NCBI RefSeq assembly: GCF_014066305.1
Contig: NW_023501049.1
Coordinates: 891,001 to 955,000, forward strand
Direction of reading: 5' to 3'
Length of the DNA stretch: 64,000 nt
From: Letharia columbiana
Taxonomy: Eukaryota > Ascomycota > Lecanoromycetes > Lecanorales > Parmeliaceae
Numbering within the stretch: the first letter of the stretch is position 1; every line of letters begins with the position of its first letter. The notes beneath the pieces are model-generated. The model ran no database searches. It saw only the letters and a list, made by a program, of their open reading frames with translations, and was not told the origin of the DNA. Positions 33,850 to 45,214 of the stretch are shown piece after piece. The translations under genes were made by a program, and so were the position numbers.

Positions 33850-36800
33850 TTATTGACCCTGTTGATCAGGAGGCTTGTTCTGTGTAGATGCACTCTGCCT
33901 TCCAAACAACTGATCAGGAGAGTCGTAAAGCCCAGGTCCGTCGATGCCTGTGAACCTATGCAGTTCTCCAGATGACGGCTCATCGATATCGTGAGACGCG
34001 GGTTGCTCGATAGGTGTAAACCCACGGCGTTCTCCAGAGGATGACCCAATTGTATCGTGAGGCGTGGGTTGATTGGGGCTCGCAAATGCATAATTTTCAT
34101 CAAATAATAACCCAATTGTATCGTGAGGCGTGGGTTGATTGGGGCTCGCAAATGCATAATTTTCATCAAATAATGACCCAATTGTATCGTGAGACGCGGG
34201 TCGCTCGATAGGTGTAAACCCACGGCGTTCTCCAGAGGATGACCCAATTGTATCGTGAGGCGTGGGTTGATTGGGGCTCGCAAGTGCATAATTTTCATCA
34301 AGTAATGACCCTATTGTATCGTGAGGCGCGAGACTGTCGATGGGTGCAAAACCGTAGCGTTCTTCAAGTGATGGCTCTGGGGACTCGTGAGGCGCGCGTT
34401 GGTTGATACTCGGAGAGGCATCCTGCTCTTCAATTGAGGGCAAGAGACTATGGTAGGGGGCGAGACTCTCAATGGGTGCAAGCCCATAGCGTTCTTCAAA
34501 TGACGGCTCTGGGGGCTCGTGAGGCGCGCGTTGGTTGATACTCGGAGAGGCATCCTGCTCTTCAATTGAGGGCAAGAGACTATGGTAGGGGGCGAGACTC
34601 TCAATGGGTGCAAGCCCATAGCGTTCTTCAAATGACGGCTCTGGGGGCTCGTGAGGCGCGGGTTGATTGACACTCGGAGAGGCATCCTGCTCTTCAATCA
34701 AGGGCAAGAGATTATCGTAAGGGGCGAAACTGTCGAAAGGTGTAAACCCATAGCGTTCTTCAAATGGTGGCTCTGGGGGATCGAGAAGTCCGGGTTGGTT
34801 GATACTTGTAGACGCATCCTGCTCTTCAATTGAGGGCAAGAAATTATCGTAAGGAGCGAAACTGTCGAAAGGTGCGAACCCATAGCGTTCTTCAAATGGT
34901 GGCTCTGGGGGATCAAGATGTCCGGGTTGGTTATTACCCGTAGACGCATCCTGCTCTTCAATTAAGGGCAGGGGATTATCGTAAGGGGCGGATCCGGTGA
35001 TGATGAGTGGATCATAAGCTGAAGAAGCATGTCGCCAGCCTCCCTCAATGACGTCGTAATCTTCATGAACCTCCACTTCCCTCGCTGGTGCTTCGTATGC
35101 CTCTCGACGCTCATCGCGGCCAGCATCAGAGATAGGCATTTGAGGACGCTCATTCGCAGTTGGCTGATTGATTAAAGGCAGCCTTGGTGGATGATGAGCC
35201 GCTTCAGAAGGTGTAAGAGCATGTCTCGCTTCAGATGATGGGTCCGGCGTTGTGGCCATCCCTGGTCGAAGCCTGTTCTCAGACATTAGCTACTCGTCAA
35301 CAACTCGAGGCGCAGAGTTTCATTGCAAGGGGGCACATGCAGATCTCCAAAAGAACCCAAAGCACGATCGCAGAGTCCTAGTTAGGAAGCACTCACTGAT
35401 AGGGCAGCCCAATCAAAACCTCCGCCGCGGATGCTCGCTCATACGCCACTCTCTCCCCCTCTCGCTCTCCTGCCTCTCGCTCTGATCCATCTGTTCCGAT
35501 TCCCTCGTAGATGTTAGCGACTTGTCGACAACTCAGAGCGTAGAGTCTTGTTGTAGAGACGCATGTCTATCTCCAAGAGAACACAAAGCACGATCTCAGA
35601 GTCCAAGCAGGAAGCACTCACCCATAAACATATTTACGCATAATTTCCGCCGCAAATGCCCGTTCATACTCTATCCTCTCGTGCTGCACCCTCTCCTCGC
35701 TCTCCTCCCTCTCTTTCCTCTCTCTCTCCCTCTCTCTCTCCCTCTCCCTCTGTACCATCCCTTTCTGTTCCTTGTCCTGCCTTTCCAGCCTCTCCCAATT
35801 CCTCTGATCCCTCACAATCTGCCTCTGAGCTGTCTCCCTCCTGATCTCCTCCCGTTCCCTCTCCCTCAATTCTTTCTCCAACTGATCTTTCTTCGACTCT
35901 ATCAGCTCTCTTTGTTCGCTCGTCATCATATCCCAGTCCCTCTGCTTCTCCTCCAATTCCCTCCTCATCTGTTCCCTATACCTCTTCCTCTCCTCGTGAT
36001 CCCTCCTCCTCTGTTCCAGCTTGGTAATCCTTTTTCTCTTCTTGAAAATCCTCTGTCTCTTTTGTCCCCTCACCTGGTTTCTCTCTTCGTTCTCCCTGTT
36101 AGTCTCTTCGTTCTCCCTGTTCCTCTCTTCGTTCTCCCTGTCAGTCTCTCCGTTCTCCCTGTCCCTCTCTTCGTTCTCCCTGTTAGTCTCTCCGTTCTCC
36201 TTGTCATTCTCTTCGTTCTCCCTTGGCTGCGTTTCCTCCCTCTCTCTCATGGCCCTGGCAAATCCCAACCTCATTATACGGTCATGCGGTGGCAAAATCA
36301 TCCACTCTATTGGCCGCATTATTTCCGCTAACAACGGGCTCACAATCATGTCTTCCGGCACACTTTGATAGATCGCGTACCGAAGTGCCGTATGTCCAGA
36401 CCTAGGCTTGCATAGGAACTCGTTGATTTTCAGAAGGAATGCGTCGCCGCAGGTACGGTGCCCAAGCCAGGCATTGCAAGGGATGGTAACGGCATCGACG
36501 ATGGTAAAGAGGAAGTAGTAGCCGCCCAGGGGTGCAGGATCGAATGGTGCATGTAGGGTTGGGTACTAAGTGACACTTTAGGGTTAGCTTTGCTTTCTCG
36601 AAGTTGGACTTTCAATCGCGAAATATGTTTTTTGAGCAGACACTCCCAAGACGTATTTCAAGATCCAGCACGTGGTAGAACAGCGTTGGATTCCCTGAAC
36701 ACGTACCACAGCCTTCGCAGTCGGATCCCCTTTCGGCCACCAATTCTGTAGTGCGGGCATGTAATAAGTCGGGTCGTTTTCTCCAGTGACGATCTCGATC

Positions 36801-37442
36801 ATCTTTCTGTGGATAGGGGAGCCGTCACCAGGGATGCAGACGCACCACACGACTAGAGGCTCGACTATAGGCCTATCATTGGACTGCGGAGCAGTCTGAT
36901 CATAAGCCGATGGGGTGGTGAAGGGCGTCGGTAGCATTTGAGGTACCTGTGACATTGCCCCTCCGTCTGGCTGCATTTGAGGTGTGGATGACATTGTTGC
37001 TTGAGCTGGTGCTTGGGGTAGCTGGAACGGTGTGATTTGGCCTGGTTGGCCAGTTAGCATTGGAGGTGGGTATGACATCGGTCCCTGATCCGGTGGCATT
37101 GGAGGTGGGTATGCAACTGTCTCCTGGGCCGGTGGCATCGGATGTGGGTATGATGTTGTTGATTGACCAGGTTGCATAGGAGGTGAGCACGACGTAGTTG
37201 ATTGGCCTGGTAGCATTGAAAGTGGGTATGGCAACGGTCCCTGAGCCAATTGCATTGGAGGTGGGTATGGTGTTGTGGACTGGCCATGTTGCATTGGATC
37301 TGGGTATGACATTGTCGTTTGGACTGGAAGAGACGTCAGCTTGATGGAAAGAGTATTGAGGGGTGTTTGCATGCTCACGGCGATGAGTGATTGTGAGGCC
37401 TGGTGTTTCGGTACTGCGAGTCCTGATAATATCAGATGCCAT
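33850..37442 (-). CDS. Large repeat-rich protein of unknown function
   Basis: A five-exon model (37379-37442, 36707-37323, 35638-36565, 35397-35490, 33850-35272) gives a continuous 1041-aa frame. Part 1: short exon MASDIIRTRSTETPGLTITH, then about eight Met/Pro/Gln-rich repeats of about 15 residues (type SYPPPMPPDQGPM). Part 2: a compact region with VEPLVVWCVCIPGDGSP, NWWPKGDPTAKAV and APLGGYYFLFTIVDA, matching no family I know. Part 3: a highly charged coiled coil rich in Glu/Arg/Asn, including repeated NREN-type octads. Part 4: sixteen 22-residue repeats plus a partial one. The first two introns are firm (CTAAC branch, phase fits). The third is less so: its donor must be GTAAAT at 35632-35637 and not the nearby GTGAGT. 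Two separate genes, with a second start at 35286, are the alternative. No signal peptide or membrane segment was seen. Confidence 0.55.
33935..34985 (-). repeat. Nested 66/132-bp coding tandem array
   Basis: Inside the last exon of the repeat-protein gene. In the left half GACCCAAT-type anchors recur at 34043, 34109, 34175, 34241 and 34307, exactly 66 bp (22 codons) apart. In the right half the anchor GCATCC recurs at 34418, 34550, 34682, 34814 and 34946, exactly 132 bp (44 codons) apart. The 44-residue unit is two diverged 22-residue subunits, as both halves align with the 22-residue units on the left. Confidence 0.95.
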
Positions 37443-38046
37443 TTACCGCTGATTGGAAAACGGTCTTGATTATGAGAGTAGTGATGTCGCGAAGCTGATG
37501 TAGAATAATACTTAAACTTTGTTGCTGTCAAGATTGTATGGATGGTTCAGGTACAATCTTCGACTAAGAGGGGCGCAAGCAAGAGTAGTCTCAATCAGAA
37601 AGAGAAAGCGCGGCCCTGGAGCACCGCGATCAGCAGGAGCACTCCATCATTCATATCTCACATGCCAAGATCTGGATATTAAGCATCTCATCAACGAGGG
37701 TACGCTTAAAACTTTGATGCTTGGACCGGAGGGTGGACGGGGATAACATTTGCTGTCATGGATACTTCTCTCACTGGAATCTAGTGCATGGTATCTCCCA
37801 GTTCGAATCCTCCAAATATTGAGTCATAACTCATGTACCTAACGAGTGTGGCCACCTGCATGCTTCGAAGAGCTTGAGAACAACAGATCCTCCTGCTTTC
37901 AAACCCGAAATATTTGCCCCGTCGACTAGTTCAAAAGCCCGTCTGTTTCGAAATACAGAACACCACGGCTTCAAATCCAAAGCATCTGCCAGATTGCATA
38001 TTCTTTAAGCCGTTTTTTTTTTGAAATCACGGCCTTAAGCCACGTC
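37443..38046. other. Intergenic
   Basis: About 600 bp upstream of the repeat-protein gene and downstream of the DUF6594 pseudogene. A short T run is present near 38017. A GTTCGAATCC string at about 37801 lacks a pairing T-stem, so it is not a tRNA gene. Confidence 0.5.
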
Positions 38047-39307
38047 TCAGATCCATTTCATGAGGGGACCAAGCAACATAGCCATCACTTGTAGGGCACA
38101 GTACCCACCCGTTGCTGCAAACACCTGGTCTCTCTTGGTCTTAGTGAAGACCGCACAGAACATTGAGAAACCCTGTGTAGACGCATAGATTGTTAGCATA
38201 GGGTTCCGACTGAGCAACTTCGGAACGGAAATGGGCCCAAGGACGATGCCGGTGCCAATCACTGTGAGAGTTGCGCGATAGAAGGCGTCCATTCGAACTG
38301 GTGAGTAGATGAAGATGTCGGGATTAGGGCCGGTCTTGATGCGCCGCTCGCGAGATTGGAAGACGCCCTGGGAAGTATCAGAGGGTATTGATCCACGAGT
38401 GTCACGTAGGAGCATTTCGCGGAAAGCCAATGAATCTTACATTGAACAGTCGTGGGGCGAAATCCTTTGGATAGGCCATCATGAAATTGAACCAGCTCTG
38501 TTCAGCAGCATCGTCTGCAAGAGCAACGAGGTCGTCCCTTCGAAAAGTCCATTGGGCCTCCGTAAATGTAACGCTTTTGCAAGCACGAGTAAACACTTTG
38601 TCCTCGTTCGCCCTTGTTGGCCTCTTCATTGCGTTTTTCTTTCGAAGCCGGAAGACAAGGTCGTCGTATCCTGCGAGCTTCGTCCTGATTTCTGTAAGCA
38701 TTTCTTTTCTGTTGGACTTGTCGCATGCGTCGCTTTGAATTCCTGTCTTTCGGCTTGCGCAGCATCTATCCATTCAAGGTCATACTCCAGCCTTGCCAGC
38801 TCCGCCTGCAGATGGAGTAGCACGCGATTGTGCAGCCAACCAAATTTACGGCAGATGCTGAACTTCGCGTCGCAATCACAGGTTGCGGCCATGCGAGGGT
38901 AGCCTCAGGGATATGAGTCCACTGCGGACGAATCAACAGGAGTTGTGCCTCTGGGGTGACAACTTACATGATCGAATGACCCCAGGTGCGGCGTATCTAG
39001 GAGTGTCCCGATGCGACTGTAGATGAGCTGAACAGCCATAGATATTAGTGATGATTATTATTCATATGGGGAAAGAGTACGACCCACCTTGAGCTGCTTC
39101 ATTTCCATGCGAAGATGTAGATGAGCCTGGTGTCGGCGAGTTTGTCGAGTCCTTTTCAGAAGACCCTGCTTACGATGCTTCTGCCGGAGTAGCATCCGCA
39201 GGAACCAAGGTCTCCGTTACAGACGTGCTGTCTGATGTGAGTTCTGGCGCGGACAACTCCGATTGTCGGAGCTCTTCTGGTGTGTGAATGTGCTGAATGT
39301 CCGACAT
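38047..39307 (-). pseudogene. DUF6594 membrane protein, decayed
   Basis: Typical fungal DUF6594 architecture: GYPRMAA start, FSICRKFGWLHNRVLLHLQA with a helical LARLEYDL, then LTEIRTKLAGYDDLVFRLRK, VFQSRERRIKTGP, and two C-terminal hydrophobic segments (MDAFYRATLTVIGTGIVLGP and the segment ending VMAMLLGPLMKWI). The reading frame is broken in three places: an in-frame TAA at 39170-39172 in the Ser/Thr-rich leader, an in-frame TGA at 38905-38907 just before GYPRMAA, and a frame change between about 38720 and 38770. Both stops could come from CAA or CGA by C-to-T change on the coding strand. A normal intron (GTAAGA to TTCCCAG) still separates the last two exons. The ATG is at 39307. Function of the family is unknown. 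Confidence 0.75.
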
Positions 39308-40140
39308 AGTGATACGAGCAGAAACTTTTGACGGGTGTTCAGGATGGTGGTGCTTTTACTGTATGTAAGTACTTACAGCCGAAGTATGAAGGAAGTGAAG
39401 TCCGATGGGGAGGCAGGAGATGAAGAGGCTCATCTCCGAGCGTTTCCATTGGAGCCTGACACTCTTGCCACAGCCGGCGGCGACCCAGGGAATTGGTCGC
39501 CTTCACGACCGCATCCTCTACTCCGCTTCTTACCCAGGCTCGCCCGCACTCAGCCTCTAGGCATAGATGACGCCGAGGCAGTCGTATTTGAAACAGTCCA
39601 TTTAAGGCTAGATCAAGGAGGCGATGAACACAAAGCACATGCAGAATTAGGTTAGAGGTATCTAATTCGTAATAGGTTCAATTCCTATTGGCGCTGGTAC
39701 AATGGTGTTGCGGTGTTTCTTATTTTCTGAATTACGGGGAGTCTGTCATACAGGCAAACCCACTCATTCAGTGATAAAATCGTGACCGCTCTTCTGAACA
39801 CCACTGTAAGCAAGCCAAAGGTCACTTGCTCCTACCTTTGCTACCGTTGGTAGACAGTCAGCCAGCATTTAATAATGTATGTCTAAAGTCGCTGGGTTGA
39901 ATATGCAGGGATAATTTGAACAGATCTGGCTAGCGTTCATTATCAGCCCTACCTGCCAAGACATCAAGTCGTGGTGGCACCAGTGGGGTGAGCATAGGTA
40001 GAGATACTTCTGAATTCACGCCATTGTGGAGGCACCCTGAAGAATGAGCACAGCGATCGTAATAAGGGTGCACTGATGTATCTGCTATGACTTCTTTTCG
40101 TCAATAATTCCGCCGTCAGCGCCAATGATGGCCAACGCAT
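39308..40140. other. Intergenic with element copy 2
   Basis: About 830 bp upstream of the DUF6594 pseudogene and downstream of the sphingomyelinase gene. It holds the second copy of the 78-bp dispersed element; no gene was recognised. Confidence 0.6.
39651..39728 (+). repeat. 78-bp dispersed element, copy 2 (tRNA T-arm-like)
   Basis: Same-strand copy of the element at 2771-2848, differing at about six positions (for example GGCATTT to GGTATCT and TTTGATT to TTCAATT). The hairpin AATAGG/CCTATT is kept. It lies 340 bp upstream of the DUF6594 pseudogene start, in the opposite direction. Confidence 0.8.
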
Positions 40141-42279
40141 CTAAGTGCTTGGCGGGTCAAAGGCCGACTGCACTGATCCATATCCTTGCGGACACTGCCT
40201 GCCCAAGACCGCGGAACCACTTCTAATGTAACAAATCTTGGCTTTAGCACAAGCTGCACTGGTACAATTGGGAGTCAGAACACTGCTCTTCCCTTGAAAA
40301 GAATTGAACTTTTCCACGAGACTGAAGTCGGTTTCCATAGCTTCTGTCACTGCTTGCCAATACTTCGCATCCAGCGGCGACGCCTCTGGCCAGCTGATGT
40401 TGTAAGCCTCACGAGTTGAGTACTCAAATTGGTAGGTTGGACCACTCTTAGACACGTTGAGGTGAGGGAAGCTTGACACATTGGAGAACCAAGTATAGGC
40501 CTCGTAGATCTCAAATGAGCCAGTATCGACCTCGTACATGCGGAAGCCACTGTTGAGATTTGTCAAGGGAGTGACGGAAGGACCAATCCAGCCTAGTGTC
40601 AAGGCGTTCTCAGATGTCTGGACAGTGCCGTTGTTTGCGTAATAGATCATGACTTGGTCCTCATGCGTATGACCAAAGAAAATATTGGCTATGACGTGAG
40701 GCGAGTATCGGTCGACGATCTGATAGAATAGATTAGTTGGGTTGGGTAGAGGATTGCTACCGTCCCACCCGGCCAAGACGTGGCCTAGGATCCAAACTCT
40801 CTCCTTGGCATCTTCTGCGGCTTGCAGTTCCTGGATCAGGAAGTTAAGCATGCCAGAGACGTCTGGGTTGGAAGTGTTAATATAGTTGCTTTGCAAATGT
40901 CAGCTATGAAAAGAAAAGAAGAAATTTGCCACAGTGACTCACAGAAAATTACTTCGATACCAAAAGTCAGTATTTAAGGTGATAATACGCAGGCCGTATT
41001 GATTTAGCACAGAGTAGGCACCGTAGTGCAGCCTTGCTTCATTCGCTGTAGTCGAGTTGATCCAGCCATTTTGCTGCCACAGCGAGGCCACGTGGTTGTA
41101 GTTCCAGCTGAACTGTTGTCCAAGCGGCCCTGGAAGACTATGCGGTGCGTCGATAGCCTCCGGATTGGAATCGTGATTGCCAAGCACAGGAAAGACCGGG
41201 CTCCCAATATACTCCCTGAAAAGATCATACACGCTGACCTCAGCATACTCAGTATAAGCACGAGAGAGCTGGTTCTGGCTGTCGTGTGAGACAAGGTCTC
41301 CCGTGTAGACAGTCCATGCAACAGAAGAATTGCCATGTGTTCCAGTCAAAGGCGCGATCGCTTGAAGAGCAGCCAGACCAAGGTAGTAAGGCGTGTCACA
41401 CTTGAATGAACCGTAGAGCGGCGCGGGTACAGTCACCTGCCCAACAGCATCTCCAGTAGCATGAACATTCGTCCTGCAGCACAAGCCTGCTGAGCAATTT
41501 GCTTCTGATGCAGCGGAGTATCTTGGATCAAGGTGAAAGTCCGACAAATGTAGGACCTTGACTCGTTTTCCAGAAGCTTTGGGTGCGCACGCATTCTTGG
41601 GTTTGGGCTTGGGGAACAAGCCCGTCACGTTGAGAGGCGAAGTCGCTGGCGCTGGGCAGAAGGTACTACTAAGGTCGTTGCAGATATATCGCCCATCCAG
41701 GCCAGTCACGTCCGCAAGTGCCAACACCTGAGTCCAAATGGCCCCGAAGCTGCCTGCGGCATAGTTGTCAACGCAAGTTGCATTCGAGCTGAACTGGAAA
41801 GCCTCGCAGAGCTTAACCAAAAGATCTGGGACGCTCTCAGGCGCATACTGAGCGACCGTTTTCCCAACATTCAATGCCGCCATACATTTTGTGCAATTGC
41901 TGGCCGTGGTGTTACTCTCAATTATATCCGTGATATTTGTGTACGCTGCTTGCAACAAGGCCGCAGTGGACGAGTTGGAGATGTTGGCCAACGGCTGAGG
42001 GTAGTAGATTGGGTCATTGTCGGTCGTTGGGATCGTCTCTGGATTCGTGAGATTCAAGGGGAACGTGATATTGAGGACAGGGTCGTAGAGGGCTGGCTGA
42101 GGCTCTTGAGTCTCGACAGGCGCTTCCCAATAGGTAGGGAAGGCAGAGGTTGGAAAACCAGCAGTGACGGTGTATGCTGAGATTCCAGGGATTGTAGCGC
42201 TGGTGTGCTGGGTTGCCGTTAGTACTGGTAGCAACAGCGGTACCGCGAGGGCGGCCATGTTGATGATGGGGTAATGCAT
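40141..42279 (-). CDS. Acid sphingomyelinase-like phosphodiesterase
   Basis: Secreted or vacuolar metallophosphoesterase that hydrolyses sphingomyelin-type phosphodiesters. Two exons (40943-42279, 40141-40888) with a 54-nt intron give 694 aa. It begins with a hydrophobic leader (MAALAVPLLLPVLTA inside the first 25 residues), followed by a saposin-B-like domain with paired cysteines (NCTKCMAALNVGKTV, then AFQFSSNATC, and CNDLSSTFCP). The catalytic domain shows the dimetal motifs in order: LHLSDFHLDPRY, YTGDLVSHD, PVLGNHDSNP, WILGHVLAGWDG and FFGHTHEDQ. Many NxS/T sequons fit secretion. The C-terminal domain carries further cysteines. Length and order match fungal acid sphingomyelinases. Start at 42279 or the internal ATG at 42258 are equally possible; both keep the leader. 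Confidence 0.93.
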
Positions 42280-43005
42280 GGTGCTTTAGGAAGTTCTCTG
42301 TAGAGTAGATGCAGATTGAAAATGCAGGTACTGCCCGAACAGCGAGGACTCGTACCTTATGCACCTCGTGCGACGCCCCACCACCTCGAATTTAACACCT
42401 TCCTCAATGGTCAACGGCCTTGAAAGAACTTGGTTGAATCGTACAACACTTGAAGACATGACGGAGAAGGCGGAGAGCTCATGGCCAATCAGTGGAGGTT
42501 AAAACCCCACGCGCAATTCCTTACTTGGGCCATTGCTGAGGCCATGAGGGGGAAACCGCGTGGCTGTTCAAGAAAAAAGAGAAAAAAAAGGCTGCTACAG
42601 TGGCAATGATCGAAACACGGCGATGTTATCAGGCAAGAATGTTTTCCTCTCCGCTGAGATCATGAAAGCTCGATTCTCGCCGCAAAGAAAGTTTCAAGGA
42701 ATTTTCTACAGGCGGTCAAATACGAGTATACCGCTAGTAAGTAGCCCTAACCCTACTTTCGGAAGGCGGCCCTCCAACGAGCTCTTTCCTATGGGCGCAT
42801 GAATTGAGCTTTTGAGGACGATAAGCCATATAACTCGGGCTCAGGTCAAGTATAAGTCCGAAGCAGATGTGAACGCATTGTCCAGACAACCCTTCAGACC
42901 ATGTGCAGGACTTTCGGTGCCGACATCCGTGACGTTGGGACGGTCGAATCTCTTCCAAATACAATCCTGGTTTCATAGCCGATTCGAACAATCTTCCTGG
43001 AAAGA
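42280..43005. other. Divergent intergenic region
   Basis: About 730 bp between the sphingomyelinase gene (minus) and the Zn2Cys6 pseudogene (plus). It presumably held both promoters. Short frames only. Confidence 0.5.
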
Positions 43006-45016
43006 ATGAATGATGCCATCCCAGCACCATATGGTCGAGCATGCGTGGACTGTTCTCAGTCCAAGTGCAAATGTAAAATTCGTAGGATTGACGGTCGTTG
43101 TGAGAGGTCATCATCACGAACCCAAAGCTCTGTGGTACACATGAATTGATGTTGTCAGATGCCATTGCTTGATTGGAATGCTGGCCGTCAGTGACAGTTC
43201 GACGCCATATTCCATAAAAAAACCAGTCATCTCCAAATCAGCACGGCTCGAGCAGGAACGTGATGGTCTAGTGTCGCTGCTCAAGGCAGGGGCACAATCC
43301 GATGCCATCATACTCAGGAGATAGCTGCGTTGTCCGATTCTGCGCATCACAGCAATGTCCGAACAAATGGTAAGACTTCTTGGATCAGTGACGAGCGTCT
43401 TGGGTGACTATGTCCCGAATCTACCAGTCTTGACGCCAGGGAAAACCAATTCGAGGGCACTTTGAGTGACTCCTCAGCATCCTTTCTGTATGATGCGGTC
43501 GATTTTCATACCCACAAATCAAAGTACTTTCCATTCATTTATGTTCCATCTACCGCCACTGCGCGGCAACTCCGTCAAGAATGACCCTTTTCATGGCTTT
43601 GCATAATGACGATAGCTTCGAGATCAACGTCACAGCAACAAGTACTTGGCAGCAAAATACGAGATACACTGGCGCAGGAAATGCTGCTTAGGTCTGATCA
43701 GAGTATTGATCTCCTCTTAGGACTTCTGGCATATGTTGGTTGGTATGGGGTTTCTGCCCCACAAAATTACATTATCATGGGTTTTCTGCCTCGCAAACTC
43801 GAGTTATCAGATACTGACTACTTTCTCTCAGGATCAATTACCAGGTGCAAAGCAGACCCTCCCTATCCGTCTTTACACAGCTTGCCACATTATTAGTATT
43901 TGATCTTGGTCTTAATAAGCCCCTGCCCGAAAACCCGCAGGTGTCGCTTTGTATGAATTCTCAAAATCGTCCGAAATCACCCACAATTCGGACCATGGAG
44001 GAACGGAGAGCTGTGCTTGGTTGCTTTCTGATTACGTCAATGTCAGTCTGTTGTTCCATACCTTTCCTGAAGCGTGGGCTCATCGTATTTTCTGTGTCTC
44101 ATCGCTCTTGCACAAAATTGATGCGCTACGCTGGACACCACACATGAATGAGTGCCTTCAAGAGGTGGATGAAAGGCGAGAGTGTCTCACTGACGAGATA
44201 TTGGCGCAGCAAGTACGATTGCAGGTGATTGTTGAAAAAGTGACACTGGGCACTTGGAATGATGGAGCAATGGAAACCGATTAGCACTATAAGGCGCCAC
44301 TATCTTCCTGTCTACAAGCCCTCCACTCGCAGTTGCAAGAAATCGAGAAAATTCTTTTGCCTCGATTGCAGCGCAATGGTAAGCTATCATTCACCAAGTA
44401 CCTGTTGTCCTCTCTGACGATTTGGCAGAGGTTGTGCTTGCACACCTCTACAGCAACAGAGCTGACGGTCAATGAAATTGCTCTCTCCCAAGCGCCGATT
44501 ATTTCCAACCACTCAAACTTCAAGCAAGTGAAATGTATTTACGCATGCGTTGAGTCAACAAAGTCCTGGTTTGAGGTCTTCTTCACAATTCTACCCATCG
44601 ACTACATTGTATTTCCCTTTTCCATATTCTCACAACTCGTACATTCTCTAGTCACCCTGCACAGGCTCTCGACTCTTAACGATCCTGCTTGGGACAAGAA
44701 GGGTGCCCAAGAGACTGCAGATCTGCTCCTCATCTTGGGTCAGGTAATCAACAATATGGATCAAGTGGCAACCTTTCCTAGGTTAGACAATAATGGCAGC
44801 ACCGAAGGAGACATCTTCTCCCCAACTGCCAAGAAGTTTCGATCTATCCGACATGATCAGGAGGAAAAGCTCGGGCCGGACAGCTACATGGTCTCCACCA
44901 TTTCAACGCTGCAGGATGCAGATGTGGCTCCTCTTCCTGAAGGTTTTCCGGTCGGTTTCCCCAACAATGACTGGATGATGGATTTTCTTCTTGCCCCGAA
45001 TTACTTTTCTTTGTAG
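43006..45016 (+). pseudogene. Zn2Cys6 transcription factor, decayed
   Basis: The plus-strand ATG at 43006 opens APYGRACVDCSQSKCKCKIR and GRCER, the first part of a fungal Zn2Cys6 cluster; the frame then breaks near 43105 where the next Cys should be. Downstream pieces fit the same family: ARLEQERDGLVSLLKAGAQS, VRLLGSVTSVLGDYVPNLPV, then ARQLRQE, stop (TGA 43582-43584), PFSWLCIM, and LLLGLLAYVGW. A canonical intron (GTATGG, TACTGAC branch, CTCAG) leads to SVFTQLATLLVFDLGLNKPL and MEERRAVLGCFLITS. Later come HKIDALRWTPHMNECLQ, a TAG at 44282-44284, LQALHSQLQEIEKI, an intron, a one-base frame error in EVVLAHLYS, and a long intact C-terminal frame to 45016. At least two stops and two frameshifts make this a pseudogene. 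Its former targets cannot be inferred. Confidence 0.8.
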
Positions 45017-45124
45017 GCGGCGTCATATAGAGGTGATAATAAAGTGGTGCAGATGCTGCTTGATAAAGGAGCTGAGATTAACACGCAAGTCGTTGCACCG
45101 AGTAGTCAAGGCGGCAAGCACTAA
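45017..45124 (+). pseudogene. Ankyrin-repeat fragment
   Basis: Directly after the TAG of the Zn2Cys6 frame, the same frame reads AASYRGDNKVVQMLLDKGAE then INTQ, a clear ankyrin repeat, then VVAPSSQGGKH and TAA at 45122-45124. This is about one repeat of an ankyrin protein with no start and no further repeats, so it is a relic. It was probably brought next to the regulator by rearrangement, since I know of no such fusion. Confidence 0.6.
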
Positions 45125-45214
45125 GTTGAATTCTCAAGTATAGTTCGGGCGCCGAAAGTAAAATAGACCGCTTGCACCGTCTTTCCAAACCCAATCTGTC
45201 TCTGTGCGCACCTA

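Noticed and set aside
33639..34697. Minus-strand frames full of repeated MKIMHLRAPINPRLT and similar
   Set aside because: They are alternate-frame readings of the 66/132-bp array; the chosen frame extends across the whole array and into upstream exons.
35522..36331. 269-codon plus-strand frame rich in Leu, Pro and Ser
   Set aside because: It is antisense to the charged coiled-coil exon of the repeat-protein gene; Glu/Arg codons read backwards give Leu/Ser/Pro runs.
37796..37815. GTTCGAATCC string suggesting a tRNA gene
   Set aside because: The flanking bases do not form a T-stem and no cloverleaf or A box could be placed around it.
38309..38902. 197-codon plus-strand open frame
   Set aside because: It is antisense to the DUF6594 pseudogene, whose family motifs are clear on the minus strand; its own translation has no motif.
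42734..43350. Two minus-strand frames of 143 and 78 codons
   Set aside because: They overlap the Zn2Cys6 cluster region of the plus-strand pseudogene and contain no motif.
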